A stretch of DNA of 54,254 nt from positions 1 through 54,254 of the forward strand of contig JAFXBF010000025.1 in NCBI GenBank assembly GCA_017516745.1. Reading direction: 5' to 3'. Shown here piece after piece: positions 40,766 to 48,477 of this stretch (its first letter is position 1; every line of letters begins with the position of its first letter). Below the pieces are notes generated by a model. That model was not told the DNA's origin. It ran no database searches and worked only from the letters and a program-made list of their open reading frames with translations. The position numbers and the translations under genes are program-made. Source of the stretch: Clostridia bacterium (GTDB lineage Bacteria > Bacillota > Clostridia > Oscillospirales > Acutalibacteraceae).

Positions 40766-40880
40766 TACCACCTTTTTACCACCTTTTTTAGCGCCTTTTT
40801 ACCACCTTTTTACCACATTTTTCCGTTTTTCGGTAAGTTTTCGGTAATTTTTCGGTAAACTTTCGGTAAGTTTTCGGTAA
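40766..40880. repeat. Two arrays of five 11-bp iterons beside the integrase
   Basis: TACCACC-type units start at 40766, 40777, 40789 (degenerate GCGCC copy), 40800 and 40811. TTCGGTAA units start at exactly 40829, 40840, 40851, 40862 and 40873. Both have one-helical-turn spacing. The reverse complement of the second set is TTACCGAA, so both sets share a TTACC core in opposite orientations. The rest of the 40670-41010 gap is AT-rich with a small GCAC-TCAG-GTGC stem and no visible gene. The arrays could be arm-type binding sites for the integrase or an origin-like site. Confidence 0.8.
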
Positions 40881-41010
40881 TTTTTTGAAGTGGTAACATT
40901 TTTTAAGGTATGAGTTTATCGCACTCAGGTGCTTAAGTCAAATCTGGATGTCATCTAACCCATTTTGTCCCCAATATTTTTAATTTATATGATGTTTTTA
41001 GATATAATTT

Positions 41011-41037
41011 AAGACCTTCCGTTTTGCAGAAGGTCTT
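41011..41037 (-). terminator. Terminator of the integrase gene
   Basis: AAGACCTTC (41011-41019) pairs perfectly with GAAGGTCTT (41029-41037); on the minus strand it follows the integrase stop and leads into an A/T run. Confidence 0.75.
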
Positions 41038-41043
41038 TTTGTT

Positions 41044-42207
41044 TTATTTACAGTAACAATCAAGATCTTTAATAGCTTTGATTCTTTGAGCCTGTATGGT
41101 GTGAATATAAATGTTTTCTGTTACCTTGGTGTTCGAATGACCTAAGAGTTCAGATACAATCTTTAACTCACAACCGTTTTCGAATAGCATTGTTGCAAAG
41201 GTATGTCGCAACATATGTACGCCACGGGATTCGCCATGTTTGATTATGCCGCAGTTTGCAAGGATTGAACGATAACATTTGTTGAAAGAGCCGGGAACAG
41301 GGTGTGCGCCATGCTTTGTTCTTACAACATGATCTGTTCCTGAGCAATCACCGTATGAATCTTTGATAACAAGTAATGCGTCACGGGCCTTTTGGCTCAT
41401 AGGTAAAAGTCTTCGGCTGCATTTGGTTTTAAGCTTTTCGCCATCAATATAGCGATGTTCACCGTCCATATCTACATAAACCGAGTTCTTGTTAATGTCA
41501 ATGGTTCCTTCTTCGAAATCAATGTCGTTCCAAGTCAGGGCGACCATTTCGCCGAAACGCATTCCTGTATACATCAGCAGAACCATAGCAGGACCGTAAC
41601 GGTATACAAGACTGCCGTTTTCATAACGTTTATATGACTCTTCTTCAACGAGTTGACGCTGCTGCTTGGTCAGAAACTTATAATCTCCTTCTTCTTTTTC
41701 AAGAACCTTCGGGAGCTCAACTCCTTCGCAAGGGTAGTAACGGATATTCTTAAGCACGCGGTAATATCGTGTACATCCGTTTATAAATTCGTATGCTTTT
41801 TTGATTGATGAGAAGGACCTGCCACTCTCAGTCAGAGTGTCGATAACCTTTTGAACATCATCTTTCGTGATTTCAGTCATTTTTCTATTGCCGATATAAG
41901 GGTTGACGAGGTTTTTCATTGTGCGCATCTTTGTAAAATAGCTTGATTGTTTCATAACTTTTTTCTGGCGGTTTTCCATCCAACCGGCAGAAAAGTCGGT
42001 GAAAGTAATGTCGTCTACAATGAGTATGTTTTTATTGATGAAAACATCAATCTTATAGTCTTGTACCTTTTTCTGAAGTTCGGACTTGCTTTTAGCTGAA
42101 ATAGTTTTGCGGATTTTTTCTCCGGCCCATATGAATCGTATATCTGCTCGCCAAGAGTCGTGATTTTTGTCATAATACAAACTTTCAGTATAAGAAGTAA
42201 CAGACAT
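41044..42207 (-). CDS. int: Tyrosine recombinase (integrase)
   Basis: 387 residues; the ATG lies just downstream of TTGGAGCGT. It catalyses strand exchange between att sites. The N-terminal ~60 residues resemble arm-binding domains of Tn916/ICE-type integrases (DSWRADIRFIWAGEKIRKTISAKSK-type beta sheet), followed by a SAM-like core-binding domain (~70-170). The catalytic domain has YTGMRFGEMVALTW (Arg), HMLRHTFAT with H331/R334, LLGHSN with a second His near 357, and tyrosine Y367 in NIYIHT. Its 3' end faces the tRNA-Cys gene across the two iteron arrays, the usual arrangement for a tRNA-inserted element. A DUF6809 gene lies upstream. Confidence 0.95.
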   Translation of the reverse strand: MSVTSYTESLYYDKNHDSWRADIRFIWAGEKIRKTISAKSKSELQKKVQDYKIDVFINKNILIVDDITFTDFSAGWMENRQKKVMKQSSYFTKMRTMKNLVNPYIGNRKMTEITKDDVQKVIDTLTESGRSFSSIKKAYEFINGCTRYYRVLKNIRYYPCEGVELPKVLEKEEGDYKFLTKQQRQLVEEESYKRYENGSLVYRYGPAMVLLMYTGMRFGEMVALTWNDIDFEEGTIDINKNSVYVDMDGEHRYIDGEKLKTKCSRRLLPMSQKARDALLVIKDSYGDCSGTDHVVRTKHGAHPVPGSFNKCYRSILANCGIIKHGESRGVHMLRHTFATMLFENGCELKIVSELLGHSNTKVTENIYIHTIQAQRIKAIKDLDCYCK

Positions 42208-42248
42208 TTATTACGCTCCAATCTGTAAAAATTAATAGGGGAGAACCT

Positions 42249-42509
42249 TTAGTTGAAAACATCACAGGCGAACTTCGCACCGTGCCGAAAGCCTTCTTTG
42301 TAGCTACACAGCTCTAAATCTCCGCAGATGATTCCCCAAAGGTTTACATATTCAATAAAAAGCTCTTTTTCCTCGTCTGTAAGCCGTTCTCGCAGTGAAT
42401 TCTCAATCTTACATAGTGAATCCATATCCTGCTTAAATGAGGCGTTTTCTTTAACATTTCGCAACTGTGGGTCAATGTTGCCATAGTAAAACTCTTCAAT
42501 AAAACTCAT
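42249..42509 (-). CDS. DUF6809-family small protein
   Basis: 86 residues from the ATG at 42509, eight bases after GAGGAGG. The start MSFIEEFYYGNIDPQ, the ENSLRERLTDEEKELF helix and the EGFRHGAKFACDVF ending are the marks of DUF6809. This family is common on conjugative and mobilisable elements of Clostridia, with unknown function. A homolog lies at 53374-53643, on the far side of the hydrogenase operon. Cytoplasmic, helical. Confidence 0.85.
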   Translation of the reverse strand: MSFIEEFYYGNIDPQLRNVKENASFKQDMDSLCKIENSLRERLTDEEKELFIEYVNLWGIICGDLELCSYKEGFRHGAKFACDVFN

Positions 42510-42693
42510 TGGCTTGTCCTCCTCTCTCAAAACTGTAGCTATATTTTAAAACATCTTAATGTCAAACGTCACGTTCAAAAGCGCACGAAGTTTTACGCGA
42601 AATAAGAATTATGGCCGTCTATTGCGCGCAAAACATCATTTTTATATTTCAAAATAACAACGGGGGAGAAGGGCCTTTATTTCTATATGGGAC

Positions 42694-42721
42694 TTGAAAA
42701 ATTAGAATTCCATTGTATAAT
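42694..42721 (+). promoter_or_regulatory. Promoter for the LysR-type gene
   Basis: TTGAAA (42694-42699), 16-bp spacer, perfect TATAAT (42716-42721). The rest of 42510-42693 shows no gene. Confidence 0.7.
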
Positions 42722-42765
42722 GGATGTATATTTATAAATCCTTTTGAGTATCAGAGGTAAGATAA

Positions 42766-43713
42766 ATGAATATACTGCATATGAAGTATGCCGTTGAGGT
42801 TGCGAAGGTTGGTTCGCTCAACAAGGCGGCAGAAAGTCTTTATGTGGCTTTGCCGAACATAAGCCGTTCTATTAAAGAACTTGAAGCGGATTTGGGTATA
42901 ACAGTTTTTGACCGCACGGCAAAAGGAATGGTGCTCACTCCCGAAGGTGAAGAATTCATCAGCTACGCTAAAGATATTCTCAAGCAGATTGATCAAGTTG
43001 AGAATATGTACAAAAGCGGTCAGGTAAAGAAGCAGAAGTTTTCTGTTTCCGTTCCGAGAGCAAGCTATATTTCAGATGCTTTTACAGAGTTTTCAAAAAC
43101 GCTTTCCAAAGACGCCTGTGATATTTTTTATAAAGAGACAAATTCACAACGCACCATAAATAATATTCTGAATCATGATTACAAACTCGGAATTATCAGA
43201 TATGCCGAGAATTTTGACAAATATTTTAAATCTATGCTCGAAGAAAAGGCACTCAGCTACGAAATGGTTACAGAGTTTTCTTATTGTCTGATTATGAGTG
43301 CCGATAATCCGCTTGCGAAGAAAGAAGAAATCACTTTTGATGATTTGACAGACTATATTGAAATTGCACACGCTGACCCGTATGTGCCGTCGCTTCCGCT
43401 TTCAAAGGTTGTCAAATCGGAGCTTCCCGATAACATTGACCGCAGGATTTTCATTTTTGAAAGAGCAAGTCAGTTTGATTTGCTTTCACAGAATCCTGAA
43501 ACATTTATGTGGGTTTCTCCTGTTCCTGTGGATACACTTGAACGATATAATCTTGTTCAGAGAAAGTGTGTTGATAATAACAAAGTATATAAAGATGTGC
43601 TTATTTATAAAGAGGGCTACAAGTTTTCGGAGCTTGATAAAAAGTTTATAACGGCTCTTTGTCAATCAAAACGAAAACATATTAATAATGAAATTTCAAA
43701 GACTCGTCCATAA
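42766..43713 (+). CDS. LysR-family transcriptional regulator
   Basis: 315 residues; ATG after AGAGGTAAG. The winged HTH at 1-60 has MKYAVEVAKVGSLNKAAESLYVALPNISRSIKELE and FDRTAKGMVLTPEGEEF, both classic LysR. A linker helix and a periplasmic-binding-like effector domain (~90-300) follow. The ligand is unknown. It is on the same strand as rex-adhE but ends at its own terminator, so it is a separate unit. As its direct neighbour it may regulate the redox operon; that is inference. Confidence 0.9.
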   Translation: MNILHMKYAVEVAKVGSLNKAAESLYVALPNISRSIKELEADLGITVFDRTAKGMVLTPEGEEFISYAKDILKQIDQVENMYKSGQVKKQKFSVSVPRASYISDAFTEFSKTLSKDACDIFYKETNSQRTINNILNHDYKLGIIRYAENFDKYFKSMLEEKALSYEMVTEFSYCLIMSADNPLAKKEEITFDDLTDYIEIAHADPYVPSLPLSKVVKSELPDNIDRRIFIFERASQFDLLSQNPETFMWVSPVPVDTLERYNLVQRKCVDNNKVYKDVLIYKEGYKFSELDKKFITALCQSKRKHINNEISKTRP

Positions 43714-43725
43714 AGGGCGGGTCTT
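43699..43725 (+). terminator. Terminator after the LysR-type gene
   Basis: AAGACTCGTCC (43699-43709) pairs with GGGCGGGTCTT (43715-43725) using two G-U pairs; followed by GATTTTTTAT. Confidence 0.75.
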
Positions 43726-43733
43726 GATTTTTT

Positions 43734-43758
43734 ATATCGATACGAGGGTTATCGATAT
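43734..43758. promoter_or_regulatory. Inverted repeat upstream of rex
   Basis: ATATCGATA (43734-43742) is exactly complementary to TATCGATAT (43750-43758) around a 7-nt centre. It lies about 90 bases before the rex start and may be an operator. A GTTA-AGA-TAAC dyad is also present near 43809-43819. Confidence 0.5.
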
Positions 43759-43847
43759 TGATAATACCGATTGAACATTTTAATAATTCCCAACTCCTTT
43801 AAGTTTTGTTAAGATAACTACGGTCCAAAGAGAGAGGAGGAATTACG

Positions 43848-44468
43848 GTGGAAAAAGCAGAAATGACTAAAGCTACATTGGGCAGACTTCCGCATTATCT
43901 TCAGTTTCTGCGAGAACTGTCGGCTGACGATGTTCCGTATATTTCCGCAACCGTGATTGCCAAAAAGCTTTCTCTCGGCGAAGTTCTCGTGCGAAAGGAT
44001 TTAAGCATTGTAAGCGGCGCAGGAAAGCCCAAGGTCGGATATAAGACGGTTGACCTGATAAAGAGCATTGAAGCTCATCTCGGTCAGGGTGATATGACAA
44101 ATGCCGTTCTTGTCGGAGCAGGAAAGCTCGGAAAAGCTCTTCTTGAATTTGACGATTTTGAAGATTACGGTGTAAAAATCATAGCCGCATTTGATTGCAA
44201 CCCAATCCCGATTAAATACAACCGCTCTATTGAGATTCTGCCGATGAATGATTTTGATTCATTCTGCAAAAAGAATAACGTAAGAATCGGAATCATAACG
44301 GTAGGTACAGGGTCTGCACAGAATGTGTGCGACTGTATGGTTGAAAGCGGAATTACGGCAATTTGGAACTTTGCACCGTGCAACCTTGAGGTGCCCGACG
44401 GCATACTTCTCAAACAGGAAAGACTTGCACTCTCACTCGCATATCTTAACAATAAATTATGTAATTAA
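43848..44468 (+). CDS. rex: Redox-sensing repressor Rex
   Basis: 206 residues from the GTG at 43848, seven bases after GAGGAGG. Rex senses the NADH/NAD+ ratio and represses fermentation genes when NADH is low. The N-terminal winged helix (~5-80) has TLGRLPHYLQFLREL and ISATVIAKKLSLGEVLVRKDLSIV. The Rossmann domain has VLVGAGKLGKALLEF near 86-100 and AAFDCNP, and a C-terminal swap helix ends it. It is the first gene of the operon; adhE follows 18 bases later, so Rex likely controls this operon and itself. Confidence 0.95.
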   Translation: MEKAEMTKATLGRLPHYLQFLRELSADDVPYISATVIAKKLSLGEVLVRKDLSIVSGAGKPKVGYKTVDLIKSIEAHLGQGDMTNAVLVGAGKLGKALLEFDDFEDYGVKIIAAFDCNPIPIKYNRSIEILPMNDFDSFCKKNNVRIGIITVGTGSAQNVCDCMVESGITAIWNFAPCNLEVPDGILLKQERLALSLAYLNNKLCN

Positions 44469-44486
44469 TATTCAGGAGGATATAAA

Positions 44487-47186
44487 ATGGCTACAAAGAC
44501 TTATGAAATCATTGACGGTGTTGAAAAACTCACCGAAGCGATTGCTCGTGTGAGAAAAGCTCAGCAGGTTTTCGCAACCTACACACAGGAGCAGGTTGAC
44601 AAGATTTTCCTTGCAGCTGCTTCTGCAGCAAACAAAGCAAGAATCCCCCTCGCAAAGATGGCTGTTGAAGAAACAGGCATGGGTATTGTTGAAGACAAGG
44701 TTATCAAGAATAACTACGCTTCTGAATACATCTACAATGCATATAAGGACACAAAGACCTGCGGCATAATCGAAGAGGACAAGGCTTTCGGCATCAAGAA
44801 AATTGCAGACCCCATCGGTGTTATTGCTGCGGTTATCCCCACTACAAATCCCACATCAACAGCTATTTTCAAGTGCCTTATTGCTCTTAAGACAAGAAAC
44901 GCTATTATTATTTCTCCTCACCCCAGAGCAAAGAACTGCACAATAGCAGCTGCAAAGCTTGTTCTTGAAGCAGCAGTTGCAGCAGGTGCACCCGAAGGAA
45001 TCATTGACTGGATTGATGTTCCCTCACTTGAAATGACAAATACAGTTATGAAGGAAGCAGACATCATCCTCGCAACAGGCGGTCCCGGTATGGTTAAGGC
45101 TGCTTACTCAAGCGGTAAGCCTGCTCTTGGTGTTGGTGCAGGTAACACTCCCGCTATCATCGACGACAGTGCAGATGTACTTCTTGCCGTTAACTCTATC
45201 ATCCACTCAAAGACATTTGATAACGGTATGATTTGTGCTTCTGAGCAGTCCGTTATCGTTATGGAAAGCATTTACGATATTGTTAAGGAAGAATTTGCAG
45301 CAAGGGGCTGTTACTTCCTCAACGCAACTGAGACAGAAAAGGTAAGAAAGACAATCATCATCAACGGTGCTCTCAATGCAAAAATCGTTGGTCAGCCCGC
45401 AGCAAAGATTGCAGAGCTTTCCGGTGTAACCGTTCCCGAAGGAACAAAGATTCTTATCGGTGAGGTTGAGAGCGTTGATATCAGCGAAGAGTTTGCTCAC
45501 GAAAAGCTTTCACCTGTTCTTGCAATGTATAAGGCAGAAAGCTTTGAGGATGCACTTTCAAAGGCAGAGCACCTTGTTGCAGACGGCGGCTACGGCCACA
45601 CATCTTCACTATATGTAAATGAAGTTACAGAAATTGAAAAAATCAATGAGTTTGCCGCAAGAATGAAGACTTGCCGTATTCTTGTTAACACCCCCTCATC
45701 ACACGGCGGTATCGGTGACCTTTACAACTTCAAGCTTGCTCCCTCACTCACACTCGGTTGCGGCTCTTGGGGCGGTAACTCAGTATCAGACAACGTTGGT
45801 GTCAAGCACCTTATCAATATCAAAACTGTTGCAGAAAGAAGGGAAAATATGCTCTGGTTCCGTGCACCTGAAAAGGTATATATCAAGAAAGGCTGTCTTT
45901 CCGTTGCACTCGACGAGCTCAAGAACGTTATGGGCAAGAAGAGAGCATTCATCGTAACAGACACATTCCTCTATGAAAACGGCTATACAAAGCCCATCAC
46001 AGACAAGCTCGATGAAATGGGCATTGCTCACACAACATTCTTTGATGTTCAGCCTGACCCCACACTCCTCAACGCAAAGAATGGTGCTGCACAGATGGCT
46101 GCATTCAAGCCCGATACAATCATCGCTCTCGGCGGCGGCTCTGCAATGGACGCAGCAAAGATTATGTGGGTTCTTTATGAACATCCCGAAGCAGACTTCA
46201 TGGACATGGCAATGAGATTCATCGATATCCGCAAGAGAGTTTATACCTTCCCCAAGATGGGCGAAAAGGCATATTTCATCGCAGTTCCCACATCCGCAGG
46301 TACAGGCTCCGAAGTTACTCCCTTCGCAGTTATCACTGACGAAAAGACAGGCGTTAAGTATCCTCTTGCCGACTATCAGCTTCTTCCCAATATGGCAATT
46401 ATTGATACAGATTTCCATATGTCAGCTCCCAAGGGTCTTACTGCTGCATCGGGTATCGACGCAGTAACACACGCAGTTGAAGCTTACGCAGCAATGCTTG
46501 CAACCGACTACACAGACGGTCTCGCACTTCAGGCACTCAAGAATATCTTTGCTTATCTTCCCAGAGCATATGAAAACGGTCAGACAGACATTGAGGCAAG
46601 AGAAAAGATGGCTAATGCCGCAACAATGGCAGGTATGGCATTTGCAAATGCATTCCTTGGTATATGCCACTCAATGGCTCATAAACTCGGTGCATTCCAT
46701 CATCTTCCCCACGGTGTAGCAAACGCACTTATGATTGAAGAAGTTCTCCGTTTCAATGCTTCCGAAGCACCTGCAAAGATGGGCACATTCTCACAGTATG
46801 ACCATCCTCACACTCTTGCACGCTATGCAGAAATTGCTGATTATCTTGGTCTCGGTGGTAAGAATGATAAGGAAAAGCTTGAAAATCTTATCAAGGCGAT
46901 TAATGGCCTTAAGGCTCAGGTTGGTATTAAAGATACAATAAAAGATTACGGCATTGATGAAAAGGATTTCCTTGACCGTCTTGATGATATGGTTGAGCAG
47001 GCATTCGATGACCAGTGCACAGGCGCTAACCCCAGATATCCCCTTATGAGCGAACTCAAGCAGATGTATCTCAACGCTTACTACGGCAAACACTTTGTTG
47101 AAAAGGCTATGCCCACAGCAGACGACATCAAGGTTTTTGAGTCCGACAAGGTTAAGTCCGCATACAGAAAAAGCAAAAAGGCATAA
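44487..47186 (+). CDS. adhE: Bifunctional acetaldehyde-CoA/alcohol dehydrogenase AdhE
   Basis: 899 residues, the usual AdhE length; ATG after CAGGAGG. It turns acetyl-CoA into ethanol with two NADH. The N-terminal aldehyde dehydrogenase (~1-440) has PTTNPTSTAIFK, VGAGNTPAIID and the catalytic Cys in NGMICASEQSV near residue 250. The C-terminal iron alcohol dehydrogenase (~455-870) has GGGSAMDAAKIMW, PTSAGTGSEVTPFAVI, HAVEAYAA and CHSMAHKLGAFHHLPHGVAN, with the iron-binding histidines. AdhE forms spirosomes in the cytoplasm. Cotranscription with rex and the hydrogenases joins the two ways of disposing of reductant. Confidence 0.97.
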   Translation: MATKTYEIIDGVEKLTEAIARVRKAQQVFATYTQEQVDKIFLAAASAANKARIPLAKMAVEETGMGIVEDKVIKNNYASEYIYNAYKDTKTCGIIEEDKAFGIKKIADPIGVIAAVIPTTNPTSTAIFKCLIALKTRNAIIISPHPRAKNCTIAAAKLVLEAAVAAGAPEGIIDWIDVPSLEMTNTVMKEADIILATGGPGMVKAAYSSGKPALGVGAGNTPAIIDDSADVLLAVNSIIHSKTFDNGMICASEQSVIVMESIYDIVKEEFAARGCYFLNATETEKVRKTIIINGALNAKIVGQPAAKIAELSGVTVPEGTKILIGEVESVDISEEFAHEKLSPVLAMYKAESFEDALSKAEHLVADGGYGHTSSLYVNEVTEIEKINEFAARMKTCRILVNTPSSHGGIGDLYNFKLAPSLTLGCGSWGGNSVSDNVGVKHLINIKTVAERRENMLWFRAPEKVYIKKGCLSVALDELKNVMGKKRAFIVTDTFLYENGYTKPITDKLDEMGIAHTTFFDVQPDPTLLNAKNGAAQMAAFKPDTIIALGGGSAMDAAKIMWVLYEHPEADFMDMAMRFIDIRKRVYTFPKMGEKAYFIAVPTSAGTGSEVTPFAVITDEKTGVKYPLADYQLLPNMAIIDTDFHMSAPKGLTAASGIDAVTHAVEAYAAMLATDYTDGLALQALKNIFAYLPRAYENGQTDIEAREKMANAATMAGMAFANAFLGICHSMAHKLGAFHHLPHGVANALMIEEVLRFNASEAPAKMGTFSQYDHPHTLARYAEIADYLGLGGKNDKEKLENLIKAINGLKAQVGIKDTIKDYGIDEKDFLDRLDDMVEQAFDDQCTGANPRYPLMSELKQMYLNAYYGKHFVEKAMPTADDIKVFESDKVKSAYRKSKKA

Positions 47187-47208
47187 TTGAGAAGGAGGAT
47201 ATATAACA

Positions 47209-47958
47209 ATGAAACTTGACAGAGTTATAGCAGTAAGAAACAATAAGACAATCTACCGTGACGGCGACGTTTGCGTTAAGGTTTTTAACGACGATTATTC
47301 AAAGGCTGACGTTCTCAACGAGGCACTCAATCAGGCAAGAATTGAAGAAACAGGTCTTAATATTCCCAAGGTGCTTGAGGTTACAATGATTGACGGCAAA
47401 TGGGCAATCGTTTCCGAATATATCAAGGGCAAAACACTTGCACAGCTTATGGCAGAAGATGAAGATAAAAAGAGCGAATATCTGGAGCTTCTTGTTGACC
47501 TTCAGCTTGAAGTGCAGTCAAAAACCTGCCCGCTTCTCAACAAGCTCAAGGACAAGATGAACAGAAAAATCAGCCAGTCAGAGCTTGAGGCAACAACAAA
47601 GTATGACCTTCACACCCGTCTTGAAGGTATGCCCAAGCACAATAAAGTCTGCCACGGCGACTTTAACCCCTCAAACATCATTATCGCAGAAGACGGTACT
47701 CCCTATATCCTTGACTGGTCACACGCAACACAGGGTAACGCATCAGCAGATGTTGCAAGAACTTACCTTCTTTTCTGGCTCAGCGGTGACATAAACGGCG
47801 CAAAAGAATACCTCGAACTCTTCTGCCAAAAGAGCAACACAGCAATGCAGTATGTTCAGAAGTGGATGCCTATCGTTGCAGCTTCACAGTCGGTTAAGGG
47901 CAATGAAAAAGAGCGTGAGTTCCTTCTTACTTGGGCAAACGTTGTAGATTACGAATAA
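47209..47958 (+). CDS. APH-like small-molecule/protein kinase
   Basis: 249 residues; ATG after GGAGGA. A phosphotransferase (APH/choline kinase-type) fold: an N-lobe with VCVKVFNDDYSKADVLNEA, WAIVSEYIKGKTLAQLM hinge, VCHGDFNPSNIII catalytic loop near 147-160 and the metal Asp in YILDWSHA near 167. The substrate is not predictable. In operons with sensory hydrogenases, kinase and phosphatase genes flank the sensor, so it may phosphorylate a signalling partner rather than an antibiotic. It follows adhE by 22 bases and precedes two ferredoxin-like genes. Confidence 0.85.
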   Translation: MKLDRVIAVRNNKTIYRDGDVCVKVFNDDYSKADVLNEALNQARIEETGLNIPKVLEVTMIDGKWAIVSEYIKGKTLAQLMAEDEDKKSEYLELLVDLQLEVQSKTCPLLNKLKDKMNRKISQSELEATTKYDLHTRLEGMPKHNKVCHGDFNPSNIIIAEDGTPYILDWSHATQGNASADVARTYLLFWLSGDINGAKEYLELFCQKSNTAMQYVQKWMPIVAASQSVKGNEKEREFLLTWANVVDYE

Positions 47959-47971
47959 GGAGATAACGACA

Positions 47972-48211
47972 ATGAAAATTACAGTATGTATCGGTTCATC
48001 ATGCCACATCAAAGGATCCCGTCAGGTTGTTGAACAGCTTCAGTATCTCATCAGCGAAAACAAGCTCGGTGACAAGGTTGAGCTCGGCGGAACTTTCTGT
48101 ATGGGCAAATGTCAGCAGGGAGTATGTGTTACCGTTGATGACAATTTCTTCTCGGTAACTCCCGAAACAGTAGACGAATTCTTCTCAAAAGAAGTTATTG
48201 CGAAGGTGTAA
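47972..48211 (+). CDS. Thioredoxin-like [2Fe-2S] ferredoxin (NuoE-like) 1
   Basis: 79 residues; ATG after AAGGAG. It has the fold of the C-terminal part of NuoE/HydC-type electron carriers: CIGSSCHIKGS at the start and FCMGKCQQGVCV in the middle, giving the four cysteines of a [2Fe-2S] site (C-x4-C and C-x3-C). It probably moves electrons to or from the hydrogenases in this operon. A second, related gene follows after three bases. Confidence 0.9.
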   Translation: MKITVCIGSSCHIKGSRQVVEQLQYLISENKLGDKVELGGTFCMGKCQQGVCVTVDDNFFSVTPETVDEFFSKEVIAKV

Positions 48212-48214
48212 GCT

Positions 48215-48472
48215 ATGGTGATTGTTCAGGTTTGTGTCGGCAGCTCATGCCACCTGAAGGGTTCGCCCGAAATAGTTGAACTCCTTCAGAAAGCCGTTGA
48301 AGAACATCATCTTGAAGACGAGGTTACACTTGCCGGAAGCTTTTGCATCGGCAAGTGTAATCGTGTTGGTGTAACAATTCAGGTTGATGACGATATTCAT
48401 GTCGGCATAACAAAAGAGAATTTCAAGGAATTTTTTAACGACAATATTTTGTCAGCAGTTGAAGGGAAGTAA
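48215..48472 (+). CDS. Thioredoxin-like [2Fe-2S] ferredoxin (NuoE-like) 2
   Basis: 85 residues; ATG behind GGTGTAAGCT (weak ribosome site), so translation is probably coupled to the previous gene. CVGSSCHLKGS and FCIGKCNRVGV carry the four cluster cysteines. It is a diverged copy of its neighbour. Two tandem small NuoE-like proteins without a NuoF partner suggest electron relay or sensing with the next hydrogenase rather than NADH oxidation. Confidence 0.9.
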   Translation: MVIVQVCVGSSCHLKGSPEIVELLQKAVEEHHLEDEVTLAGSFCIGKCNRVGVTIQVDDDIHVGITKENFKEFFNDNILSAVEGK

Positions 48473-48477
48473 TATTT

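Noticed and set aside
40766-40880. The 11-bp repeats as a CRISPR or coding tandem repeat
   Set aside because: Units are far too short and contiguous, and no frame with a start and ribosome site covers them.
47209-47958. An aminoglycoside-resistance gene
   Set aside because: The fold is APH-like, but the operon context and lack of match to known resistance enzymes make resistance unlikely.
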